Assembly: GCA_024036415.1 (NCBI GenBank)
Contig: JAMWET010000477.1
Span: forward strand, 1,221,001 to 1,285,000
DNA length: 64,000 bases
DNA from: Prochilodus magdalenae
Lineage: Eukaryota; Chordata; Actinopteri; Characiformes; Prochilodontidae
Direction of reading: 5' to 3'
Position numbers and translations under genes: made by a program. The notes below the pieces were generated by a model. That model did no database searches, was not told where the DNA came from, and saw only the letters and a list, made by a program, of their open reading frames with translations. Shown here piece after piece: positions 24,536 to 35,617 of this stretch (position 1 is its first letter; each line of letters begins with the position of its first letter).

Positions 24536-25067
24536 CAAGGGTTGGACAATGAAACTGAAACACCTGTCATTTTAGTGTGGGAGGTTTCATGGCTAAATTG
24601 GACCAGCCTGGTGACCAATCTTCATTAATTGCACATTGCACCAGTAAGAGCAGAGTGTGAAGGTTCAGTTAGCAGGTAAGAGCACAGTTCTGCTCAAAAT
24701 ACTGCAATGCACACAACATTATGGGTGACATACCAGAGTTCAAAAGAGGACAGACTGTTGGTGCACGTCTTGCTGGCGCATCTGTGACCAAGACAGCAAG
24801 TCTTTGTGATGTATCAAGAGCCACGGTATCCAGGGTAATGTCAGCATACCACCAAGAAGGACGAACCACATCCAACAGGATTAACTGTGGACGCAAGAGG
24901 AAGCTGTCTGAAAGGGATGTTCGGGTGCTAACCCGGATTGTATCCAAAAAACATAAAACCATGGCTGCCCAAATGACGCTGTACTGGCCGCAAAAGGAGG
25001 CCCTACACCATACTAATAAATGATTGTGGTCTAAAACCATGTGATTCGGTTTATTGTCCGACCCCTG
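24536..25067 (+). mobile_element. Internally deleted Tc1-like element (532 bp)
   Basis: The left end CAAGGGTTGGACAATGAAAC and the inverted right end (outer bases CAGGGGTCGGACAATAAA) match, and TA flanks both ends (24534-24535 and 25068-25069). Inside are the 5' leader and the N-terminal part of a transposase joined directly to the 3' end. Full relatives are about 1.6 kb, so about 1 kb is missing. It is MITE-like and non-autonomous. Confidence 0.88.
24721..25023 (+). pseudogene. Tc1-like transposase, N-terminal fragment
   Basis: ATG at 24721 opens MGDIPEFKRGQTVGARLAGA, followed by a helix-turn-helix (KTASLCDVSRATVSRVMSAY) and a basic region (NCGRKRKLSERDVRVLTRIV). After KTMAAQMT (about 24981) the frame enters former 3' sequence and stops at TGA. 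The catalytic DDE domain is absent. Confidence 0.85.
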
Positions 25068-25069
25068 TA

Positions 25070-26050
25070 GCTAGCCAGTTAAAACAGACAGTTCAGCTAC
25101 ACAGAGCCAGGCAACACAGCGAACTTAAAAACCCGAGCCTGATCACCAAAAGCCAGTCACTAATCACTACCATGGTGGGCATGAACAATATCTGTTCAGG
25201 TCCTACCTTTAAAGTGTTGAAGTAACGTTAGCCGTTCCCTTTTTGATAATGACATTGTTTATGTGTTTGAATAGTCTGAAAACAACAGACTCTACAGGAC
25301 AGAGTCTCACTGTTAAATCTTCACAGGGTCATCTTTTAGCAACTACATGAATATCAAATTCAAACATCTGCACTGATAACGGGCTTTTCTGCAGCGGTTG
25401 CAGTGCAGCAATTAGGGGACTGATGAAAGAGAGAATTTGATGGAAAGTGTTCAAACTGTTTTCTAAAAAAGACCTAATTCGGCTACTTAGAATATTCATT
25501 CTCCATTTTATTGGACAAGTGTGGAGGGAGGAAAAAATAAATCTAAAGCGAAAATGCCATCAACCAAGTTCAGCCCAGGTAGGGCCGTGCATTAAATTGC
25601 CTCTGCAGACAGATACTGTTTAAGTGATGTTCTGGTTTAGCAGGTCTGGCAGTAATCATGTCTGGGTGTAAGTAGTGAAACTGAATTTAATTGTCAGTTT
25701 AATTTGGTTATCTGGATGATTTAATATCTAAGGGCGCAGCTAAGGGCAGGTAGAGGTAAAAACATTTTTCTGTCAATAAATGAAGTCAACATTTAAAAAC
25801 AGGCTTTTCTGAATACTTGGGTTTATTGTCCAATAACTTATTGTTTTGATGATCAGAAACATTCAAATGTGACAAATATTCCAAAACAAGTAGGTTTAGG
25901 TGCAACTGCTTCTTCAAAGTACTGTATGTGTGTATATGTATATTTTGGCACATAATTAAATACTGAATATAATCTTAATGAAAGACAACAGATACAGTCC
26001 AGATTTGATGCAGTTGGATCACCAGCATCAATTCGATGTATTTTTACACT
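25070..26050. other. No gene recognised
   Basis: Non-repetitive AT-rich sequence without coding features, between a Tc1 derivative and a candidate regulatory block. Confidence 0.65.
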
Positions 26051-26054
26051 CCTG

Positions 26055-26240
26055 GTGGTCTTGGTTACCCCTCCCCCGATCCCCCCTCTGCTCCCCGCCG
26101 CTGCTCCTTCACCCTAATAAGCGGCTCGCCGTAATCCTGAGCTATCAGGATATCTGGCACTTACCGCACGAAAGATTCCGAATACCTAATCGCTCCGGAG
26201 GGGCCGAGCGGAAGTGCAATTTCCATCCGCTAATTGAAAA
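26055..26240. promoter_or_regulatory. Candidate conserved non-coding element
   Basis: This block and its neighbour at 26385-26455 are distinctly richer in GC and CpG than the surrounding DNA. They are not repetitive and contain homeodomain-like cores (CTAATAAG, GCTAATTGAA, GCAATTAATTGCC) packed among unique sequence. The two parts are separated by a (GA)n tract (26268-26345). No open frame resembles a protein. Conservation has not been tested. Confidence 0.35.
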
Positions 26241-26267
26241 GCCGAAACTGTCCTAGCCTCCTCACAA

Positions 26268-26273
26268 AGAGAA

Positions 26274-26314
<41 letters not shown>

Positions 26315-26345
26315 GAGAGCGAGAGAGAGTGTGTGTATGTGTGTG
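26268..26345 (+). repeat. (GA)n-(GT)n compound microsatellite
   Basis: GA repeats with an AAAG-type start pass into GTGTGTATGTGTG. It splits a GC-richer candidate regulatory block. Confidence 0.95.
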
Positions 26346-26559
26346 TATGCTGGGAGGTAGGGAATAGCTGGCTGTTCCCTTGCGCCCTGCGGCGCTCCTG
26401 CAGGAGCCGAGCGGTAATGACCCGCCATCATCGCTCTCGCAATTAATTGCCACGGTGCAAAAAAAAAAAAAGAAAAAGGAGAGCGAGTCTTCTCATTATA
26501 TTACAGTGCAGAGCCCACAGCTCTATACCTGCACATACTCCCAGACGCACATACACGCG

Positions 26560-26607
26560 CACATATATGTATATACTGTATATGTGTGTGTGTATATATA
26601 TATATAA
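26560..26607 (+). repeat. TA/TG microsatellite
   Basis: Alternating TA and TG units (ATATATGTATATACTGTATA, then GTGTGTGTATATATATATAT). Confidence 0.9.
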
Positions 26608-26611
26608 AATT

Positions 26612-26970
26612 TGAATCAACTGGCAGGAATGAAACTATATGAGACATGCGAATAATTCAAGTTTCACACCCAGCTGTGTATGTGCTTGGCATGTCACAGC
26701 AGTGATGCCCTCCTTGACTCAAGGACGACATGCATCCAATCCATTATGGCCTTAACACCACTGCCCTTACCTTAACTGACTGCCCTTAACACCACATCAG
26801 CGTTGCCAAAGACTGCAATGATGTCATGCCAATGCCAATGCATGGAGGCACTCCATCTTCACCCCTGCCGCAAAATCTGCAGGATCAAGCTCCATGGGAC
26901 GAAGCATCGCACGACACCATTAGGAGCCTGTAAAACTCCATGCCAAGACATCTGCCATGTTGTATTTGCA
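26612..26970 (+). mobile_element. Same Tc1/mariner family, copy 2 (fragment)
   Basis: It follows copy 1 from ATCAACTGGCAGGAATGAAA through CGCAAAATCTGCAGGA to CTCCATGCCAAGACATCTG, with large internal losses. Neither end is complete. It is followed immediately by a SINE-like fragment. Confidence 0.65.
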
Positions 26971-27117
26971 CTTGTACTTATCCACAGCACCCATGGAGTA
27001 GCTAGGGTTAGGTGCTTTGCTCATGTGCAGTTCAGCCATTGCTGTCATATCAGAGAATAGAATCAGCGACCCTCTGGTTATAAGGCTGGTTCTCTAACCA
27101 CTAATCCACAACTGCCA
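26971..27117 (-). repeat. tRNA-derived SINE-like fragment
   Basis: On the minus strand it starts GGCAGTTGTGGATTAGTGG (an A-box-like region) and continues through GGGTCGCTGATTC (B-box position, decayed) and GAGCAAAGCACCTAACCC. This order matches a tRNA-derived repeat frequent in teleosts. The pol III boxes are mutated, so no tRNA function is implied. Confidence 0.55.
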
Positions 27118-27119
27118 CG

Positions 27120-28570
27120 CTTGTACGCTAGCGCACAGTGAACACAGACCATCTTAGAAAAAATCAGGCTCCTCTGCCTCAACCTAGTGCTGCTACTGAT
27201 ATGTGCAAAAACACACTGCACTGTATTTAACCACAGCTTGATTCACACATGGGATGAAAATGGCAGTAGTAAACTCCACTTGGCTCACATATAAATTATA
27301 CATGATCATTTATTTATAGGGGAAAAGGATCTAATATTACACACCTGTGAGAGTTTTTGGAATGACAGATTTGAAGGTTATGTGGAGGCTAATGTGGAGA
27401 TTATGCTCACACATACACAAACTCTTTTACTGCCATTTATTCCCACTCTGTCTGTGCTGCAATGTGTGTGTGTGTGTGTGTGTGGGTTTCCCCTGTAGAT
27501 TAGGTTGTCATCCCTCACCACTGACTGACACCACACTGCTTCAGGCCTAGCCCTTTCTCCCTCAAAACACTTGTTACAACACACACTCACACACATGCTG
27601 CAGTGTGTAGAAATATGTGGAGTTCTAATTTGGTCTATGTACCTGGCAGTGGTTGAAGGTGACACACACACTTGGGCCTTCATGCTGTATCTCTTAATCC
27701 CAACTTCCCAACTTCAGTTACTGAACTGTACAGAGCTTGTAGGCTGCTGCCTCTTCTACCTTCATTTAACGCTTAGTGCATGTGTGCTTAACCTTTAACC
27801 AGGTGTTTATCTCTTATGGTAATGGGTGTTTTAAATACATATACGTTACCCAATTAATTCATGAATGATGTTGAAACTTAAATTTATGGATCTGTAATGT
27901 GTGGGAATCTAGACCCTTAAATGAGTGTATGTATTAAAAAGCAGGGTGCTGTTGCCAAAAGATAGGCAATTTTAGAAAGCAGACTTTTGGTTCAGCCACA
28001 CATTTTTTTTCTGTCAGGATATCATGCATTAACTGAGGTAATTGTTAACCTGTTAAAATGGCCTTATGGTTTAGTTTATTTGAGTCTTGTGCTGCAATTC
28101 TAAAATAAAGAGGACCTGTAAATTAGGTTCAGCAGCTCAAATCGGTCATGGCTGTTTAAAGACACTTGACTGAACTCAATTAATGAGGTGTTACAGTAAT
28201 GACATGAATGTGAACCAAGCCTTTAAAGAGTGTGTTCAGTGTTAAAATGGCAGTGAGGCTCATCAGCTCATAACCTTTCATTAGAAATCACTGGGGTTTT
28301 TATTAAATGCTATGTTTAAATAAAACTCACAAGCACAACAACAGCATACTGAGAGAATGAATGAGTGTGGGTCCACTACTCTACAGCAAGTAAAGCATTG
28401 TAGCAGTAAGCTGGATGCTCTGGAACAGTTCCACACAGGTCTATGGTCATCATGTCCAGTGTTCAAGCATTGACAAGAAGACCCCAAGTACTGAGCTGTG
28501 GAACAGTGGAACTGTGTTCTGTAAAAGCACAGAACTTTATCTTGCAACTTTGAGATGAGCTAGAGTGGGT
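27120..28570. other. No gene recognised
   Basis: AT-rich sequence with a (TG)n run and no coding similarity, up to the Gypsy 5' LTR. Confidence 0.65.
27463..27484 (+). repeat. (TG)n microsatellite
   Basis: A pure TG run of about 22 bp. Confidence 0.95.
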
Positions 28571-28647
28571 TTCTGTCACACATCTGGGTTTGCCCGGCTT
28601 CTTCAGTCTCCCGGCCTCACATTCCCAGAGGGCTTCGCTCGATGTAC

Positions 28648-29169
28648 TAGTGCCACCTCTGCTGAGCGCAAGGCCCTGCAGAGGGTGGTAAAGACTGCAC
28701 AGCACATCATCTCAACTACCCTCCCCCCCATACAGGACAGCTACGACAAGAGATGTCTAAGGAAAGCAGTTAACATATCCTCAGACCCCACACACCACAG
28801 ACATCCCCTGTTCCAACCTCTGCCCTCCGGAAAGAGGAACCGGAACATCTGAGCCAGGACCACCAGGTTCAGGAACAGCTTTTACCCTAAAGGTGTCAAA
28901 CTGGTCACACCGGCAGCGACTGCCAGAACATGACTAGACCACTAAAGACTGCCACTGATTTCTAGCCCGGATCCTCCAGCACACACTGGGCTCACCTACC
29001 TCACAGGACTGTTTGCACTGCACTTTAACTTAACCTGTATACCTGAACATCTCAGCTGTGTACTTATTTATCTATATTTATTTACCTATACTGAACATCT
29101 GTGCTAGGCAATTTGGCTGTTACCTGAACATTAAGCTGCTATTTTCCCACCTGCACTGTACACTATATA
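28648..29169 (+). mobile_element. Non-LTR retrotransposon (LINE) 3' end inside the Gypsy 5' LTR
   Basis: The frame reads SAERKALQRVVKTAQHIIS, then RCLRKAVNISSDPTHHRHPL and FQPLPSGKR. This is the C-terminal region of LINE ORF2 proteins common in fish (Rex1/L2/CR1-like). It stops at TGA near 28852, continues as TTRFRNSFYPKGVKLV in degraded form, and is followed by an A/T-rich 3' UTR-like tail. The clade cannot be fixed by eye. Only the last roughly 500 bp is present, as expected for 5' truncation. It ends where the Tc1 terminus begins. Confidence 0.7.
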
Positions 29170-29886
29170 CACTGCTAAAAAAAAAAGGGAACACTTATAA
29201 CAACAACACAATATAACTCCAAGTAAATCAAACTTCTGTGAAATCAAACTGTCCACTTAGGAAGCAACACTCAGACAATTAGTTTCACATGCTGTTGTGC
29301 AAATAGAACAGACAACAGGTGGAAATTATTGGCAATTAGCAAGACACACTCAATAAAAGAGTGGGTCTGCAGGTGGGGACCACAGACCACTTCTCAGTAC
29401 CTATGCTTTCTGGCTGATGTTTTGGTCACTTTTGAATGTTGGTGGTGCTTTCACACTCGTGGTAGCATGAGACGGACTCTACAACCCACACAAGTGGCTC
29501 AGGTAGTGCAGCTCATCCAGGATGGCACATCAATGCGAGCTGTGGCAAGAAGGTTTGCTGTGTCTGTCAGTGTAGTGTCCAGAGCCTGGAGGCGCTACCA
29601 GGGGACAGGCCAGTACACCTGGAGACGTGGAGGAGGCCGTAGGAGGGCAACAACTCAGCAGCAGGACCGCTACCTCCGCCTTTGTGCAAGGAGGAACAGG
29701 AGGAGCACTGCCAGAGCCCTGCAAAATGACCTCCAGCAGGCCACAAATGTGCATGTGTCTGCACAAACGGTTAGAAACCGACTCCATGAGGATGGTATGA
29801 GGGCCCGACGTCCACAGATGGGGGTTGTGCTCACAGCCCAACACCGTGCAGGACGCTTGGCATTTGCCAGAGAACATCAGGATTGG
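29170..29886 (+). mobile_element. Tc1-like element, left half only
   Basis: It begins CACTGCTAAAA after a TA and carries the AAGGGAACACTT end and a leader typical of a Tc1 family widespread in fish. It breaks off at GATTGG (29886), where LTR sequence resumes, so the C-terminal half of the transposase and the right end are absent. It lies directly after the LINE tail. Confidence 0.85.
29467..29886 (+). pseudogene. Tc1-like transposase, N-terminal 140 residues
   Basis: The start is ATG 29467 ([20 protein letters not shown]). Two helix-turn-helix segments follow: [20 protein letters not shown] and, after a basic [10 protein letters not shown] hook, [13 protein letters not shown] with [12 protein letters not shown]. 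The frame is open to FAREHQDW, just before where the catalytic domain would start, then runs into foreign sequence. It lacks all DDE residues. The DNA-binding part is well preserved, so a young insertion is likely. Confidence 0.88.
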
Positions 29887-30110
29887 CTGTCTCTCTACCT
29901 CTCCTTCGTTTCTCTGACCATTCCTCTCGCTTACTCCTCCAGACTTGTCTGCCTCGCTGATATCTCCTCCTGGTTTCTGACCCTTGCCTGTCCCTGACTG
30001 TGACTTTGTTTATTCCCTTACATGTTTAATCATATGTTGTTGGCCATTGTCCCATTGTGTGATAAAGCCAACCTGGCTGGGTCCGGAGTCTTTGTTTCTG
30101 ACAAAAAACT

Positions 30111-32280
30111 TCGCCCCCCAAGCGATGTCAGAGCTAAAAGACCTGCAACAAGCAGTGAGCAATCAGGGTGTTTAATAAATACTGGAGACTGATCTAGAGT
30201 TCCACACCTTGGCCGCTGGGAGTGGTTGGAATGATCCAGTGCTCCTTATGGTGATTTGGAATAGGCTTCACACAGACATCCGTTAGGAGCTGGCTTGCTG
30301 GGATGATGGATTTAACCCTAACTCATTGCTCCTGCCATTCGACCAGATCAAGCATGGAGCTACTCCCGCATCCCACTGTTACCCGTGCCTCCCAGTTCGT
30401 GCCTCCTTCAGACTCTGTTTCCAGACCACACCTGGTTCCCTGATCTCCTGCCGAGCTCGCCCCAGATGAACCTATGCAGGTGGACTACTCAGGCCTGTCG
30501 TCTGTAAAGAGGTTTTGTTGCCTTTGCCTCTTTAATAAGACCAACGCTACTAAATTACCTCTGCACTGTGTTTATGATAGTTCTATAGATCTGATTAAGG
30601 AACAAATTCCTCCAAAGTCATGCATCTATCTGCTCACCCAGAAAAGGCTATGGAGGAATACATATGGGAGGCATTAGCCCAAGGATACATATGTCCGTCC
30701 ACTTCTCCAGCAGCCGCCGGCTTCTTTTTTGTTAAAAAGAAGGACAGTCGTCTCTGACCATGTTTTGATTATCGCGGATTAAACACTATAACTAACCTAG
30801 CCCTATCGCTCCCTTTAGTTCCTGTCGCTCTCAAGCAGCTCAAAGGCACGACTGTTTTCTCTAAATTGAACCTGTGCAGCGCCTACAACTTGGTCAGGGT
30901 CAGAGAGGGTGATGAATGAAAGACAGCCTTCCACACCACTAGGCGGCACTATGAATATATGCTTACGTCCTTGGGTTTGAGGAACACCCCCTCTGTCTAT
31001 TAGGCATTCATCACTCACGGACCATAAGAACTTGGAATATCTCCTCTCAGCCAAAAGGCTGAATTCACGCCAAGCTTGATAGTCCTTTTCATTTCACGTT
31101 TTGATTTCCAGAGTACTTACTGCCCAGGCACTTGTAGTACTGAGGCAGATTCACTGTCACATGTATTTAAGGGTGAACCCGATGAACCTCCCGCACTCAA
31201 GCCCATTCTATAACCCAGAATAGTCTTTTCCCCACCAGGTGGGAGACTGATAGCGAGATCAAACAGCTTAACTCATTAGAACCTGTCCTGGAGACATGTC
31301 CCCCTAGGCAAATTGATGCCCTTACCCGTTCAGTCTCATCCCTGGTCTCATCTCACTATCGATCTTGTTACTGGCCTTCCAAATACTGTCACTGGCCAAT
31401 TTTCCTGTGGGGTTCATTCCAATCCCATCTTTGCTTACAGCCAAACCTCATCTCGTGACATCATCCCCAACGTAATGGCCAGTGCGAATGCATAAACCAG
31501 AAGTTGGGTATGTTTTTAAGGTTTTATTGCCACAATAACCAAACAGACTGGTTTGACGTATCTGTCCTGTTCCACTACATCTATCACTCCTTTTCAATGC
31601 ATGTTAGGTCATGAACCTCCCCTTATGCCTTGGTCAGCTCAGTCTTCAGACGTGCCCTCTGTGGAAACACTGGATGCAGAGGAGTGAGGAGGTGTGGGAG
31701 CAAACCCATCAATAAATTGAAAATGTCCTGCGTTGACATAAACATCACGCGGAGATCAAGGTGACACCACCTCCTAAGTCCCTGGTGACCAAGTGTGGCT
31801 TTCGACCAGGGACTTCAGGCTGACTAAGGGAAGTAAGAAATTGCCACCCAAATATATTGGGCCGTTCAAAACTGAGTAAGGTAAACAACGTTACTTACAA
31901 ATTGGTGTTGCCTGCTCAGTACCAAGTTTGTCCTGCCTTTCATGTTTCATTGATAAAACCCTCCATGTGTCATTGTGACCCCCTCCTCCACTTGCTGTTT
32001 ATGGGACTCCTGTGCATGCTGCTCGTTGGCTTCTGGACTCTGGAAGGAGAGGTGGGGCCCTCCAATACTTGGTGGACTAGCAGGGTTATGGGCCTGAGGA
32101 GTGGAGCTAGGTACCTGCAGCGGATGTACTGGATCCCTCATCCCTCACTAGATGCCCTCATCAAGGAGTTTCACCGCTGTCACCCGTCCCGTCCTGCTCC
32201 CAGGCTCATCCTGGATGGTCACCTTCGAGCCTGTCTGCCAGTAGGCGATGTGGCCGTCCAAGGTGGCTGTCGTTGAGCCC
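30111..32280 (+). pseudogene. Gypsy gag-pol remnants
   Basis: In order: gag start AMSELKDLQQAVSNQG (about 30120-30167); gag WNDPVLLMVIWNRLHTDIR (about 30220); a QVDYSGLSS segment before the degraded zinc knuckle (30478); reverse transcriptase [20 protein letters not shown] (about 30855-30914) followed by TGA where the family has Trp; then a deletion that removes the YxDD region and joins to RNase H (THGPxELGISPL region, 31010-31190, SRFDFQSTYCPGT); integrase SHPWSHLTIDLVTGLPN (about 31333); and [12 protein letters not shown] (31836-31875) before the C-terminal domain. Frames change at least four times. No intact protein remains. Confidence 0.85.
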
Positions 32281-32489
32281 GTCAGCTGGTGGCAGGTGTG
32301 GTCATCACAGGTGGTCTTCTCTGGACTCACTCGCTGGTCCCCAGGAGAGTGGTTCTGCCATGAGTGTCCCTGTCCCTGGTGGCGATAGGTCCGGGAGTGC
32401 CCTTCCTGATTCGTCTGGTGGAGTGGGGGGGGTCGTCGTTGTTGTGGTCGTCCTCATTCCTCTTCCCTCTCTGACTCCTTGGGGGGTAC

Positions 32490-32657
32490 TGTGATGCATC
32501 TGGGTTTACCTGGCTCCTTCGCTCTTGTGGGCTCAACTTCCCAGAGGGCTTCGCACAATGACGTCGCATCCACATGTTCCTGCTTGTCCAATCAGCTCTG
32601 CTCCTGGTCGCCAGAATTCTGAACCCAGCTGTCACCCCTTAGCCCCAGCATAAAAGA

Positions 32658-32700
<43 letters not shown>

Positions 32701-32995
32701 ACACTCCCCTATTGCAAAGTTTTGCCGACCTTGTCTTGCAATTCTAAGCCTTTCATATCTGTGTTTGCTACTCAGGTTTTGACTTCTTTAAGTTACTGAC
32801 TTCCCCTTTCGTCTTACCCCTCTTTGGCTACCTTGTTGCTCTGTCTGCCTCCCTGAGACAGGCCCCCGTACTTGTCCCTTTCATGTTTGATCGTGTGTTG
32901 TTGCTTTGTTTGACTGTCCCATTGTGTAATAAGGCCAACCTGACTTTAAGCTCTGCTTACGTCAGTCCGGAGTTTCATAATCGCAATCACTTTCA
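32490..32995 (+). repeat. Gypsy 3' LTR
   Basis: It begins TGTGATGCATCTGGGTTTAC after a GGGGGGTAC purine-rich stretch resembling a polypurine tract. It contains a (AC)n microsatellite (32656-32704) and an AATAAGG polyadenylation-like signal (32927). It ends near GTCCGGAGTTTCA (about 32985). The right boundary is uncertain by about 15 bp and no target duplication could be settled. Confidence 0.75.
32656..32704 (+). repeat. (AC)n microsatellite inside the Gypsy 3' LTR
   Basis: An AC repeat with two AT interruptions, absent from the recognisable parts of the 5' LTR. Confidence 0.95.
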
Positions 32996-33002
32996 AGAGA
33001 AG

Positions 33003-33128
33003 TACAGTGAGGAAAATAAGTATTTGAACACGCTGCGACTTTGCAAGTTCTCCCACTTGCAAGAAATCATGGAGGGGTCTGAAATTTTCATCTTAGGTGC
33101 ATGTCCACTGTGAGAGGCATAATCTAAA
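33003..33128 (+). mobile_element. Solo terminal inverted repeat of the 62-kb Tc1 family
   Basis: It starts with CAGTGAGGAAAATAAGTATT and follows the left end of the element at 62197 for about 125 bp, with small differences (a CTTGCAAG extension near 33060 and scattered substitutions), ending at ATAATCTAAA. No transposase or opposite end is found nearby. It abuts the end of the Gypsy 3' LTR. Confidence 0.85.
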
Positions 33129-33129
33129 T

Positions 33130-35617
33130 GTTTGTCTGCTCAGTGTACTCTGTTCTTAAAGATTAACAGCAGTCCTCATATTAAATACTTCTTTCTTAAG
33201 CACAAGACTTTTGATTTCTGATTATTTGTGCCTGTCCTCTGCACTCTATTCTTATTAAAATAGGTTTTTTGGAGTGGTGCTATAGAAGAACCACTTTTGG
33301 TACTTCTACATATTTAACATATTTGTAAATGAGACCTGTGTGTATGAAAAACCTTTTTAAAGAATCTCCACATAAAAGGTTAATTACCAAATTAAAGTGT
33401 CCAGGCCTAGAACTATTTAGGACCCTTTACATTTAACAGTACTGGTCATGGCGAAATAAAGGACAGATAAAAAACATTCCAACACGAGGGTGCTTGGGGG
33501 ATTGGTATTTGTCCAAATTCCATGGATGGAAAGGGTAGTAATGTTTTATCTCCCTGTGTCCCACTGGACGCTGTCTGAAACATGTCTCTTCTATAAAATG
33601 GAGAAAACAGAAAAGTCATAAAAAGGATCCCGTCCCCATTAGGAAAAGGTTCAGAGTGCGGATGTAAATCGCTCACAGGACACACATAAACCAAGAGTGT
33701 GCTATAGCCTGCTGCAGACAGCCCACTTGAGGGGTGGATATTGCAATGGATCAAATGGACTGATTTAATTTTAAATTTTAACAAAAGTGTAAATGTTTTT
33801 TTTTTTTGTCTGCAAAAAAGACTGCACACCCAACAACTTAAAGATTTGCACCAAGAATCAATGGACAGAGATTAGGGGCAATCCAAAATACACCACAAGT
33901 AGGAGTCAGAATACAGGCAGACATCATTACACTTGGCAAATCTATTAGACAAAACTTGGATACAAAGCAAGGGTCAAACAAAACATGTACACACTGCTCA
34001 GAGTTCAGCTTTAAACAACACCTTATGAGCCTCAAGGCCAAACAAGGTGGTATATATATTACCGAAGGAGTCTAACTACAGGGGGACATGCTTCATTGTG
34101 TACCGAGTTTAGGCTGGACTGAGCCAATTCAAAATCAGAAGGTCCATGAGGCGAAAGCCAGGGTGGAGCTAAAGCAGGATTGAACTAATAAACAGGGCAG
34201 GTGAAAATGGAGTCTTCCCAGAGGGGGAGATATTGTGACACCCATCCATCAAAGAAGCATGAAAGAAAGATAAGTCAACAGAAGGGAACAGGGGCAACAG
34301 GAACTCTGTCAAAGTTAGGGCCAAGACGAGGCACAAGGTACTGTCTCTGAAAGAACAGCTAAGACAGCAAGCACTGGAATAGAATAGGGATCCATTGCTT
34401 TAGCCACACAGGGAGTCATCTCTGGAGGAGGAGGTTTCAGAGAGCCGGCACCAGATCAAGGAGGGGAGCCGGCACAGGAGCTGCAAATGGAAGCTGCAAT
34501 GGAGCAGCCTGGAGAGCGGAAACTGAAATATGCCGGGTTAAATGTGCTGAGCTCTGGACCACAACACCCAGCCACATCCACTACCTACCCTATAATTATA
34601 ATTTCTTGCCTTCCTCATACTAAGTAAGAGCTAAAAGACATGCTTCTGAGCCTATTCCCTATCGATAGGTTTCACTCCATTCAACCTGCCATCAAATAAG
34701 CTGCAGACATTCTGCCCCTCCACTGTTCCAATATTCCATTCCACCCCTTTGATCATCTTTTGACCTGAACCAGTCTCCTGTGACTCACAGAGTTGGCAAT
34801 ATATATAATGCTATACAAAAGTACAGCATTCGCTAAACTCTCTGTAAGAGGCTAAGCAGCATGTCAGTCACTGCTCAGACTACCTCTTACTCCGCCCTCA
34901 TCCCTTAGGAACTGGAACCAGAGTTGCATGGTCACTTGTTCAAAACGAGTTTTCCATGTCGGGGGAACTTAAGAATCAAATACATGACATCTCGAGTGTT
35001 TGAAGCGGCGAACATTTACACATTTACTAAACCAAAAACACAAGAGAAGAAGCTTGTGGACTGATGTGGATTAAATGGTGCGGAACACAACATTACCAAT
35101 GAAACCTGGGAATAAAGCACACAGAGCATGGCTGTTAGCTAACTAGCAAGTCTGTCTCTCAAGTCAACTTTCACTCTCTGTGTTTAGTATCAAAGCAGAA
35201 TTGTAAAAGTAATAAAATGAAGACGGGAGCCATAAGGTACAAAACAAATGGATATAACTGAGCTTCTTGTTCTCATTTACGGTTCCACCTAAAATGATAT
35301 AGTAGTTATGTTCAGATGCTCATATGGGGGTGTGTAACTGCTGCACTTTCAGCGCATATCCTTAGAGTATCTTGAATGTTGTTTTATGTCCAGCCAAATC
35401 TAAAAAACATAGTTTTGTCTAAGATGATTTATGTTGTATGTATGGGGCATGTACTGTATATGATTATAACAGCTGTGTTGCTTTTCCTTGTCTTTGCACT
35501 TCTTAGCTATCTGATTATAACTTAGCTTTGTCCTGTTCCTTCAGCAAGTGTTGAGCATATGGTTAGAGGGCATATGATTTACAATGAAGGTGCAGGTTGG
35601 TTGTGTTGATGTGAATC
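33130..35617. other. No gene; probable unclassified repeat debris
   Basis: The minus-strand frame at 33446-33829 (127 codons) has no recognised motif. Around 33840-34240 the sequence ends in CAGAGGGGGAGATATTGTGA, reminiscent of the 3' region of LTR elements, but no LTR pair was found. Confidence 0.5.

Larger units (their letters stand above)
28574..32995 (+). mobile_element. Decayed Ty3/Gypsy LTR retrotransposon with a nested insertion in its 5' LTR
   Basis: The 5' LTR starts TGTCACACATCTGGGTTTG (28574) and the related 3' LTR starts TGTGATGCATCTGGGTTT (32490). LTR sequence shared near the right ends includes TGTCCCATTGTGTRATAA (about 30050 and 32920) and GTCCGGAGT. Between them are fragments of gag, reverse transcriptase, RNase H, integrase and a chromo-like tail, in Gypsy order, with several stops, frameshifts and deletions. 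The 5' LTR is interrupted by a LINE 3' end and half a Tc1 element, and about 245 bp of LTR is missing at that point. The element is dead; whether the two LTRs formed one insertion is inferred from order and similarity. Confidence 0.88.

Noticed and set aside
33446..33829. 127-codon minus-strand frame
   Set aside because: No recognised motif, no splice context, and it lies in a repeat-rich interval.
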